From: Bedellia somnulentella
Taxonomy: Eukaryota > Arthropoda > Insecta > Lepidoptera > Bedelliidae
Assembly (NCBI GenBank): GCA_963576735.1
Contig: OY755171.1
Span: forward strand, 13,826,001 to 13,890,000
Reading direction: 5' to 3'
DNA: 64,000 bases
Shown here: positions 54,178 through 64,000 of the stretch, piece after piece
How the letters are laid out: the number at the start of each line of letters is the position of its first letter
How positions within the stretch are numbered: the stretch's first letter is position 1
Translations under genes and position numbers: made by a program
The notes under the pieces: model-generated
What the model was told of the DNA's origin: nothing
The model's input: only the letters and a program-made list of their open reading frames with translations
Databases searched by the model: none

Positions 54178-56067
54178 TATTATCTTTACGAAAAACCAAA
54201 AACAAATAATGCATATGGATGCCCAAATCATAAATCACAAGAAATTTATTGCTTTTAAATCTAATGCCAGCTTTATTATATTCATACATCGGTGGTTACC
54301 TTGATCTCGAACATGTTGGGAACTCAAACGGCACTGCACGAACAACAGCACGATTCAGAATCACGTGCAATTTTAGGTCAAATATTATGATGTTAAAATT
54401 TTAAATGAACTATATGGAATACAAAATGAGATTAATTTACTGAGAATGGAATGAAAATAGTCAAACCATCACCATGAATCAATTTTCATGAATAGTGTAC
54501 TAAGATCTTACTGATAAAAATTCAAAATAAGAAACGAGGTAAGCATACTTAGGGATAAATAAATAATATTCAATATAACATTTTATAAAGAAAGTTGCAC
54601 AGTATGATTATGCCACTTTTTGTGGTATCTGCTGACTTAATTTAGTAACAGTCAAGCAAAACATACTAAAATATGAATAAACGGATCCTCTTTAAGAACA
54701 TACAATGCAACCAAATAATTATAGTCAGAATGTGAGCCCTCAGTGTATTATTTCATTAACCAGCACGCGACCAATAACGTAACTTTTGCATCATTTTCAG
54801 CAAAAAAGAGGTTTAAATTGTGCCCGCGTTTTTTTAACAAAAGTAAAAAAGCTGCGATACCAAAATCGGTAGCTGACGACGGTTTTGTCTTATTTGTGTT
54901 AGCAAACATTTGAGAACTTTATAGACTCGTTAGTATAGCATTTATAAATAAAAATGATTTATGGTCTCTTAAAATTATGACTTGTTTGAGTAAGTAACAG
55001 ACCGATGAATATTATTCTGGAACAGATCTAAAAGATCCTCTTGATGTCGGTATTATTAAACATATTTTAAATTACTTTATCCGCGTGTTAAGTTGAATAC
55101 TTATATGAATACAAGAGAGTATTATATTAGGGTATACTTTTTGAATAACAGATCCTTTAAAGCGACGATAATCCGTGTCTTGCGAAAAACCTTAGTTGCT
55201 TAAAGAATATCCGGAAATACCCGTTCAACAAAAAATTAAAACTTTTCTAAATCTCAGGAAACAAATTTTGTGGAGAATTACGGTATAAATGTATCCTTTG
55301 AAATAAACAGGAAGCGTATTCATTGCAAGTTGCATCCTTTGATATGCGGTTATTTTATCGCTGGTTTTATTTATTAAATTTCTACTACTAATTATGTTTA
55401 GTATCCATTTATTGTGTACGATGTTACTTCATTTCGATTTTTGAATAATTATAAACATGTATATGACGCCTTATGAATAATTTTAATACTGATGGCTACA
55501 GAAAAGAGTTACCTTTTTGGAGCACAGCAGATCAATAAACTTAGGCTGGTCATAACAGCGACACATTTTTCTTGAATTACAAAAGAATATAATTGACACG
55601 TCAAAACTAAAACTTGCAACAATGATAGCTGTTAACTTTATTGTTGGAACACAATTTTAGGAAGGATCTATTCCTTTTGTAAAGATCCTTTACTGATTGC
55701 TAGCAATTGTTTCTCGGGTCTCAGTATTGTTACTTGTTTAGTCAGATCTGCGTGTTCTTTGATATTTCCCTAGTTGCCGAAAACTAACGTGGGCGGTCTA
55801 TACCTGAACTTATATTATAATGATTTAATTAAAGAATTCGGAGTTTCAAGAGACGTTGGAATCGATAATGTAGACGTCAATTTGACAAATCAAACGAAAC
55901 CACTTCTGACGAAAAGTGTATTTATCTGTGCTACCTGAGATCCTAATTGACTATTTTAACTTACAATCTCCTTGGCGGAAACTTTGATGTACAAAAATTG
56001 CGAAAATTCTCATACAAAAAAATAAAGCAAAACAAAATTTAAAAAAAATGGTGTGCTTATGTAAACT
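54178..56067. other. Proximal 5' flank of ovo
   Basis: Nearly 1.9 kb of AT-rich sequence with no repeat I recognise and no open frame of note. Its position next to the gene makes it likely to hold regulatory sites, but none can be named with confidence. Confidence 0.45.
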
Positions 56068-56267
56068 NNNNNNNNNNNNNNNNNNNNNNNNNNNNNNNNN
56101 NNNNNNNNNNNNNNNNNNNNNNNNNNNNNNNNNNNNNNNNNNNNNNNNNNNNNNNNNNNNNNNNNNNNNNNNNNNNNNNNNNNNNNNNNNNNNNNNNNNN
56201 NNNNNNNNNNNNNNNNNNNNNNNNNNNNNNNNNNNNNNNNNNNNNNNNNNNNNNNNNNNNNNNNNNN
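56068..56267. other. Assembly gap (200 N)
   Basis: Exactly 200 Ns, a round number that suggests a placeholder rather than a measured length. GC-rich sequence begins right after it, so the core promoter of ovo may lie in the missing part. Open frames that cross it are artefacts. Confidence 0.97.
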
Positions 56268-56497
56268 GCCGCTCGCAGCGCTCACCGCTCAGTCCTCTCG
56301 CTGCGGCAAACGGTACTACACGTGCCGCTATCCACATATACAGTAAATAAACATCAGCGACTAGACTAACCGTGTTGTGATCTACGATGCTAACTTGTGC
56401 TCATGAAGTATCTAAGCAACCAAAGGGGTGATTATTGACAGACTTAGTGATACAGACACATAAAAGGATCAAGTGAAGTGTTCGATTAACATCGAAA
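56268..56497 (+). promoter_or_regulatory. ovo: ovo 5' leader / promoter-proximal region
   Basis: GC-rich at the start (GCCGCTCGCAGCGCTCACCG) and then of ordinary composition up to the ovo start codon. TCAGTC at 56289-56294 fits the arthropod initiator consensus, though no matching downstream element was seen at +28 to +32. Two short upstream reading frames overlap in it: 56387-56431 (14 codons) and 56403-56438 (11 codons). The transcription start is not known, so whether all of this is transcribed is inference. Confidence 0.5.
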
Positions 56498-56660
56498 ATG
56501 CCGAAAATCTTCCTCATCAAGAAGCGGCTCCACGAGCAGCAGCTGGGGCTGCAAGAAGGCCAAGAGCTACTTGCAAGCAAAGCTGACTCGTTATGCCCTG
56601 GCTCTCCGCTTGACGATGGACCCATACCACTTCTCTCAAAGAAGGACAGGGAATGCGGCG
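56498..56660 (+). CDS. ovo: Ovo/Shavenbaby transcription factor, coding exon 1
   Basis: The exon encodes 54 residues plus one base. It opens MPKIFLIKKRLHEQQ, the SNAG-like N-terminus of Ovo/Shavenbaby, a C2H2 zinc-finger regulator of epidermal differentiation and the germ line. Fly Svb starts MPKIFLIKNRLHQQQ, and the next heptad-like QEGQELLASK also corresponds. In flies the first ~30 residues are the part recognised by Ubr3 when Pri/Tal micropeptides trigger trimming of the repressor form into an activator; conservation here suggests the same control. The start codon context (GAAAATG) is good. The exon ends GGCG/GTGAGT, a strong donor, in phase 1. The zinc fingers lie beyond the window. Frames in other phases (56401-56712 -, 56571-57002 +) are shadows. 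Confidence 0.93.
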
Positions 56661-59600
56661 GTGAGTTTAATACTACATACACTGTATATGTTGACTTGCA
56701 CAAAGACCTCATTCAAAACCACAAGCATATCTGTTATTCTTAATCCACACTGTCAGATTTTAGTATTGAATACACAATTCGATTTATACCATGTATTAAA
56801 CATTACAGTTTTTAAAGAACTTGCTGTTATTATGACATCAGTTACAGTTATTTTATTTTACCCACTTAACATATTAATATCAACATGTAAGTCCTTCCAA
56901 TATCCTCGACTACCTGGCTGTATGTGGGCGACTAACGTGATCCTAATCTGCGGTTGTCATTGTCACAGGACAGGCTCGGATAACCGGTGCCTCTGCAATT
57001 GAAAGACTTTTTGCTTTGTTTATGCTGCCTTCTTAAATTTTTTAAAGTTCTTGCTTAACTAACGCACTACTAAAACTGTTTATTTATATGCACATTTTAT
57101 ATTCATTAAGTACTTACGTTTGTGTACACCTCTGGTACATGATTATATTAACAAATGTGGTTTAGCAGCGCGAGGTTTTTTCAAAATAATGTTTATTAAG
57201 CCTTTTTAAGTTTTTGTGTATGTCTACCAAAATTGGCAACTACAAGCGCTATGTTTTAACAATGTTGTCACACAAGTTCAATTCCGTCAACCTTAACATT
57301 ACAGTATTAAAGCAATTTTTGTTATCAAAACTTAAAAAAGAGTATGGGAATACCTCAGGCGCTTTTGGAAGTTGACTGAGGAAAAGATAGTGAATCAGAG
57401 AATAGTTAGGGATAGGGTTCTTGTCACATAACGCAACCAATAGATATTTACTTAAAATGCTTCAATACCCTCAGTCTTTAGTGCTATTCTTAGCCGACTC
57501 TGCACAGCTATGGACCAACAAAAAAAACTTGAGCAAATAAAATACTAAAAGAGGTTGATGATCTTGTAATTATTGCATATGACTTTGAAACTATATGATC
57601 AGTCGTAAATTTCATAAACGGCCAGCAATTTAAGTCTCTAATAATGAACAACGTCAAAAGTATTTTGAAAACCAAATAGACAAGTTAACAAAGTCACCTT
57701 CACAAAAGTCATTATCACGCGGCTATGTTAACGGTCCATTGCGAGACACACAGACGAAGGTAGTTGTGTTGTGATGTGTGAATCACTAATGTAACTGTCA
57801 TATTTTTCACGATTCCTCGAAATATTTACTCACGTCAATATGCGAACTAGCACTTTGATATTGTAATTTCGTACTTGGACTAGTTATCTGCTTTACTAAA
57901 ATAAGCTATATATAATAATAAGCTTATTACGTTGAAAATGAACCTTTAGTATAGCAGAAAGAATAGTAGGCACAAAAAAACTAAACGTGTTCTTAGATCT
58001 TGAATTTAGAATTGCAAACTAAATAGCAAAGGATCAACGATAGCCATTTAGGACTCAACCGGATGAAAATGAGGTGTCAATGATTGCAGTACAATGGAGT
58101 ACGTTTCCGGTGCGACTGTGCACCGTGTTCGTTTTGTATTTAGGTTACTCACCGCAATTTTTCTAGCTGATTGGCATTGAACAATTAGTTCAAAATAAAC
58201 GATTGTGTGCGTATCAGTCAACGTGTTGCCATTCACCTGCTTCCATAATTTATCGTGAATTAAGTACCGATGACTAACGTACACTATTTCCATTATTCTT
58301 ATATCATCTTACTTGTACTATGACAACTTTAACGTTGCTTATACTCTTGCTGTACTTCAAAAAATCATAGAGGAGACAAAATTGAGAGAAGTATGATGTT
58401 AAGTATACTTCCGCGTTATTTCAATCACACTTTTCGGGAAATTTAAGATATATTGTCAAAGATGAATTGAAAATGTTCGCATAATAAGCCTGCATGGTAT
58501 TCTTCCTCCAAGAACAATTATTAATCACGTAATTTTCTTGTTATATCACCACGTGATAGAATTAGTCATTTATTGAATTAATAATAACACTATAATAGAA
58601 TTCGTAAAATAAAGAGAATTGCTGTTTTAAAGAGAAGGCGTGCAATAATGAGCATATAGAATAATAAAGTTAATGAAATAAATAAATAATACTATCACAA
58701 TAAAGTTATTATGTAGAAATAGCATCGCCTTTTAAAATTGATGCACAACTATACGGGTTATAATTTAATAAATTGTGCATACAGGTGAAACGTTAAGCAC
58801 CTGTAAATAAAAAGGCACATGTTAATAGTTAAGCGAAGGTCACCCCAGCCCTTTGACATTAACGTCAGTGCGCAGTAGTCTTTTTGTTAGCAGAACAATT
58901 AAAAGCTCGAAACAGGCTTTTGAACTAACGAAAACCCTTCCTGCATCTTAAGTTTTGTTACAATTACAAATCATTATTTAATTATACGTTTAACTGTTAT
59001 TGAGATTAATTGATCTATATAAATGTAATAAGCTAGGTCATTTCGTTCTCGATGAAATAATTTAAGTGAGACTTGTACTACACATACAATGTAATAGTTA
59101 TATATAACACAAATTTTAATGATAATGAATTCCCCTAATAAAACAACATTTCACTCTCTTACTTTCAAAGAGCATAGATACAAGTTAAAAGTACAAAGGA
59201 CATCAACGCGTTGCTTAAGATATGAAATTATGAAACAATATTTTTTAAATTATGTCTTATTAAGATTTAATAGACTTATTTACGTCACGTCACGAATAAT
59301 GTCATTAACGGGAAATAATATGAATGAATGATTTTGAAAACCAGTAAACTTGTTTTACGTATGTAATTAACAAAACGATTGGCAATATTTTATAAGCAAA
59401 ATCAGAGAACCAAGGTTACATTTCAACGTTATACTCGCACGTAGGTTTACTGTTTTAAGGCCCTTCAAGGGCGATACATATTACAAAATTCACCAATAAC
59501 ACCATAAAAGTTTAATGAAATTAAAAAACGGATTGAGAAACACTTAAATGTGAGCACGAGCACGAGCTGATTTATTTTTACTTAACTTGAATTCCATATA

Positions 59601-62600
59601 GGTGAACCTAATTAGGAATAATTGAAATAACGGTTTTGTTAATTATATGGTGTACGTCACTAAAATAGGACCAACTATATAGTAATTAAAACTGAAGGCG
59701 AAAAAGACAAAGGGATGTCTTTAATATGAACAGTTTAACGTGACTTTAAACGAATCGAGAAGGTTTATTTGTATCACGCTCATGTATATACACATACATT
59801 TGTGCCAAGGATTGCACATTATTGACAAACCTCTTCACAAACTTAACTATAAATGTTATATATCAATTGCGTTTAAAACTAAAAAGAAATAAGTGAAAGT
59901 AATTTACACATCAAAAGATCATAAGAACAGTGGAATATTAAGGCAAATAAACTGACAAAAAAGCAGTTGTCATCGTCAAAAAAGTAGTGTATTCACAATA
60001 TAGAATACAAGGTATATATTTTAATGAGACCATAAATTTTGGCGTAAAAATTAAGCGCATTTCAGTAATCACGTTCATGAAATGATAATATAAACAACAT
60101 GTCAAAGTTCTATTTGTCTCATCTTTTCATAGAACTTTTCATTAATTTACGTATTATCAAGCAACTACTTTAAACTAAAAGAAACATACAATTTAACTCG
60201 ATTCTTATCATTTGTGGGTATTGCATTTTGTACGCCGTAAATATCAGCATCTTTATCAGTAACAAAAAAAACCTGCGAGTAGTTACTCAGACTTGCTATT
60301 GTAAGTATTGTAACCAAAACCATTGTTACCTTTCATTTTTGCATTTTTTACAGTTGATTTGAAAAAACCGGATTACATCCACAATAGCCGTAAATCTTTC
60401 GCAGAACTTGGGTCGGCAATTTTCTAATCAATTGATTTAATTTTCAAAAATCCCATCTTGTTTCAAATAAATTAGAAGCTATTGGTTGTTCGAATGATGC
60501 CGTTTGTTAGTAAGTGGCTGTTTTTTGCGAGCCCTTGAGTCAAGATGTGAAACATGTGAGGTGACCGCCTCGTGTTCTAGGAATGCTTGATCCCAACTTC
60601 CACATGGCATTTCGCCAGAATGGCCTTACCAACTTGTCTTATGCGGGCCTGAACTACTTAACGCACACATATAAAATTCTACATCTGCGGACCTTCGCAA
60701 AAGCTAATACCGCAACATTATTACTAAGCAGATGCAAATAAAAATTGGGGTATTATTTAAATGGTAAAACAATAGTCAAATAAAAGAATTCTTAATTCTT
60801 GACATCGCCGCAGTTTCATTATTTGACATGTTTTTTAACCATCTCTAATTACCGCACCAAAAACTTAGATTACATTTTTTTAAAAAAAACAGTTCCAAAT
60901 AGTACTTAAATCTCGTAGTGTTAAAATAAAACTAATATCATAAACTACTAATTCCTTCCTTATATATTCCTTATTATTTGCACAATAAATTGTCCTGTAA
61001 TTCACTTGCAAACCAGTATATAGAATAAAAAAAACCAGTTACCAAGACTTTTAAACACATCTTATCCGCGTAAAGGTCATCTCTGCCATTGTTACTTGGA
61101 GCACGGTAACGCAATAAAAAATAATCATTTCGTGAATTTTGGTACAGTTTTATACAACCTTAAAAGAGACCGACTCCCCTCACCTTCATGCAATTTTTTC
61201 TTTAAACATACTTATTAATGTTACACACTACATTTATCTGGTATGTCCTTATGTCACTGTTTTGTTCTCTCTAGTAAAGTAAGTAAGTAGTAAATAAAAA
61301 ACGAATAGAACTTTAATATATTATCAAAGCTATTACGGATCATGGATTTAAAGCATTACGGTCCAGACATACCAAGCATTACAAATGTCGATATAAATTT
61401 TTGAAAAGGCTTTTGTACTTAAAATATTTGAGATATGATTATCTCTAAATCCTTTTTAAAAATAGAATAACGGTAACCGTTTTTAACGGAAAGAATCCCT
61501 ATGAAAATTCAAGGTAAGTTTGTCGGCTGGCGGTTGGACAAGGCAAAAAGAGGCGTTTCGATCTGGCCAACCAAGTGCTTGATCTCTCATTACCGGTTTT
61601 TTTCTCACATCTAGCTAAATTACATGCTGTAGCCTTGAACGGTCCGAAAAACATGTTTGGGGCATTAACCCTTGCCAAATCTAGTTGTGATTCACATGAT
61701 AATATTAAAGCAACAAAGTTTTTATCCACAATCATTTCATTAGTTGTATATACTGGTACCTCTTAGTTTTTTACTGTACTTTGCCAAATATAATCATATT
61801 TTTTTGTCAGATGAATATTGATTTCTATACCGTTCGTTGTTGGTCCTCGTATGTTTTTTTAACTTTGCTTTGTCTATTTCAAACGATATATAGCCAAGCA
61901 AACTAAAAAACTACTCAAATTTTCTTTGTTTCCAAAACAATGAGTACCCAATTATGATTAAATACGTCCTCGAATAATAACATTAACCTTCTTAAGTCTC
62001 AAGGCAACCGCGCATTAAATTTTACCGTGGTATCGGTACTCAGCGGGAAAAGGTTCCAACGGATATTAATGTGCTGTAGGTAGATGGAGCAGTTCTATGG
62101 AGGTTTTAATGTTGTAAATGCTACGGTCGTCCAATAACCCCGGACGCAAGGACAGACAAGCTGATTGTTCAGCGTTGCTCGGGACCGGCGGCCGTTGTCC
62201 AGGCTTGCGACTCTTCACATTATTCTTTTTATTACGAAGACTGAAATAAGCATTTATTTATTTCATGGAAGGCCAAATAAAGATTTAAAATTCAACTATT
62301 AAATTAAGCTCCTTGAGAACTCTCTATAAATAGTGCAAAACTTTGCTCTATCTATAAAAGTATTTTCACTATGTTTAGAACATCATGGACTCATTTAATA
62401 TAATAATTAATCATTGCGTTGTAAAAGAGCAAGGTTGCATGTGATTAATGTTCCACTAATTACTATATCCAATACATCAACTAAAATACATTGAGATCAA
62501 GTCAACGTTGTGTAATCCTAAAATTTCTTCGCAAAAAAAATTCTATGTTATACTATTTATAACGTTGAAAGAAATTTATAGAAAATCTGTCTATGGATAC

Positions 62601-63934
62601 ATTTTTCTCATCTTTTGACACAACAAAACTTTATATTACAATGCCCTTAAGTTAAGAGAACCAACTTTAGTAGTACTAAATGGTTCGTTGTGACCACAAC
62701 ATACATCATCGTGCAGTAAATTGCCATATTTATTCTCTAATTTAAAATAACTGGTCTCAAGATCCACTAATTAAAATGCCAAAAAACTGATTCTGAAAGG
62801 CAGGCAGCAGTCTTTAATGGGCAAACAATGAGTCCGCAGTCAAGGTTGCTCGGTATTCGTGGACAGGAAACCGCGAGTAACTGAATAGATACGTGCATGG
62901 TAATTATGGGGCCTTGACTTAACCGTTTAGAATAAAAACGGTGTAACTTTTATAGGTCATCATATATTGAGTTTTATGTATGAGAACGTTTCAAGGGTTC
63001 GTAACAGTACGCATTGCAAAACAATAAACTTTAACAATGAAACTAAATGGCACAAAAGCTTCTTACATTACGATTTTTTGTTACTTTAAGGTTTAGATAA
63101 AATAACCGGAACGATCAATGCTATTCTACAAAAAAAGAACCACTAAGTATACTGACGATGTAACTACCATATCAGTGGACACACGTGACGCAACAGAACG
63201 CAACTCAAATAGTAACGGTGACTGTTCTGCTGTAACCACGGTCACTCTGTCGCCAACCATTGATTCATTGTCAAATAGTCGACGCAAAGTGAATACAAAT
63301 ATTAATTTTGTTAGAGGACGAACATTCTCAATTGCAGCCTTTATTCCATATTCAATCAATGTCGTTCGTGGGGAGGGGATACTTCTATCAGCGACGTGCT
63401 TTAAATAAAAACTAAGATTTTTTTGGCATTTGCTAAAGCCGCTTAAGTTTTAACAATATATTCCGTAGTTAGTATCGACTTCATAAGTTATTATTTTGAT
63501 TTATAGTTTGTGTGAGAAAACTCGTGCACGCTCGTACTGGTACAAGGTGAATTATGTCCGCAGGGTTACATATATCCAATATTGTCATGAGTAATTTGAT
63601 TGGACTAACCATTAATTCACCGCAGAAAGAATATATCCCTACCGTAAGAAATATAATACTTCATACATAATTTTAATCTCTATGAAAGTAGTTCATACTT
63701 AAAAATTACACAATGAACAAAATCATAATCATTTTCCTGATTAGGCTTTATCAATTTGTTTTTTATTCTGTAATTTGTAAAACGATCATATTATAAATTT
63801 GTTCTTAAAAATATAAAGATAATTAAAGATTGAATCCCAAATGGCAGTTAACAAACATTACCAATTGTAATTTTACTATGTGACCTGATTTCCTTTCACG
63901 ACCACACATCTTAATTGTTTTTTTTTTATTTCAG
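56661..63934 (+). other. ovo: ovo intron 1
   Basis: The intron is 7,274 bp, from GTGAGT to TTTTTTTTTATTTCAG with a long pyrimidine tract. Apart from one SINE-B fragment (57352-57514) I find no mobile element in it, in contrast to the 56 kb upstream. It contains GC-richer patches near 60530-60660, 61500-61690 and 62140-62210. The open frames at 61499-61735 (-), 61575-61766 (+) and 63118-63408 (+) show no domain and are treated as chance. Enhancers or an alternative promoter for a shorter Ovo isoform could lie here. Confidence 0.8.
57352..57514 (-). mobile_element. SINE-B copy, diverged
   Basis: 'tttggaagttgactgaggaa', 'aagatagtgaatcagagaat', 'tcaataccctcagtcttt' and the head 'tagccgactctgcacagct' on the minus strand. 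The CTCTTACGTACACCC part is deleted. Confidence 0.75.
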
Positions 63935-64000
63935 ATCGTGATGTTTTCGGAGAAAAAGATAGTAGAAGCTATTATGAAAAGAAAATCAAGGAACCCAGAA
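63935..64000 (+). CDS. ovo: Ovo/Shavenbaby, start of coding exon 2 (partial)
   Basis: The acceptor TTTCAG ends at 63934. With the phase-1 carry-over G the frame reads DRDVFGEKDSRSYYEKKIKE and stays open to the window edge. Phase match, strong acceptor and open frame support the join; the residues themselves are not conserved enough for me to recognise. The exon continues to the right. Confidence 0.75.
   Translation, partial: MVMFSEKKIVEAIMKRKSRNPE

Noticed and set aside
55951..56350. Open frames spanning the N gap on both strands
   Set aside because: They are created by reading Ns as unknown residues and have no support.
56571..57002. 143-residue plus-strand frame overlapping ovo exon 1
   Set aside because: It is in another phase, reads through the splice donor into the intron, and lacks any domain.
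63118..63408. 96-residue plus-strand frame near the end of ovo intron 1
   Set aside because: A Thr/Ser/Asn-rich frame could be an alternative exon, but flanking splice sites are not convincing and the minus strand is open as well.
1..64000. Endogenous viral sequence
   Set aside because: I looked for LTR pairs, gag/env-like frames and viral replicase motifs and found none; all coding remnants fit non-LTR retrotransposons or DNA transposons.

Overview
The window is AT-rich, repeat-dense insect DNA and almost certainly comes from a moth or butterfly (Lepidoptera). The evidence is more than twenty copies of a SINE whose head (GTGTAGTGCCGGC), core (AAGAGGCGACTAAGGG) and tail (GCCGTGAGTATATGTATG) match the lepidopteran Metulj type, plus a Jockey-type LINE 3' end, an RTE LINE ending in (TGA)n, an R4/Dong-type LINE in a TAA repeat, and the 'CCGACTTCAAAAAAAGGAG' and 'CTAGCTTTTTGCCCGCGAC' repeats common in that order. 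No species can be named from sequence alone.

Only one host gene is supported. At the right edge, on the + strand, lies the start of ovo/shavenbaby: a coding first exon (56498-56660) opening with the SNAG-type N-terminus MPKIFLIKKRL, a 7.3-kb phase-1 intron, and the first 66 bases of exon 2 (63935 onward). The gene continues beyond the window. A 200-N assembly gap (56068-56267) lies just upstream of the leader. Everything from 1 to about 56 kb looks like intergenic 5' flank filled with mobile elements; I find no other host exon, functional tRNA, rRNA or CRISPR array.

Layout: 0-8.9 kb, SINEs, LINE 3' fragments and a CTCF-like motif; 8.8-12.7 kb, repeat-poor AT-rich DNA; 12.7-23.9 kb, scattered SINEs including a tail-to-tail pair; 23.98-26.6 kb, a young 5'-truncated RTE retrotransposon with an open 866-codon frame and a 12-bp target duplication; 26.9-34.2 kb, layered old repeats, a hairpin MITE and LINE relics; 35.4-40 kb, three DNA-transposon derivatives with exact target duplications (piggyBac 981 bp, Transib-like 895 bp, hAT 581 bp); 43.3-47.9 kb, nested SINEs, a Dong-like LINE fragment and a 580-bp element with ~196-bp inverted arms; 48-56 kb, sparse repeats and short GC-rich islands; 56-64 kb, ovo with a nearly repeat-free intron.

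Family names used below: SINE-A is a tRNA-headed SINE of ~360 bp; SINE-B is the Metulj-like SINE of ~250 bp; SINE-C is another tRNA-headed SINE; LINE-T is a LINE represented only by its C-terminal coding end. SINE-A, SINE-B and LINE-T share a 3' hairpin plus a TATG/TTATG-type tail, which suggests that one LINE machinery mobilised all three.
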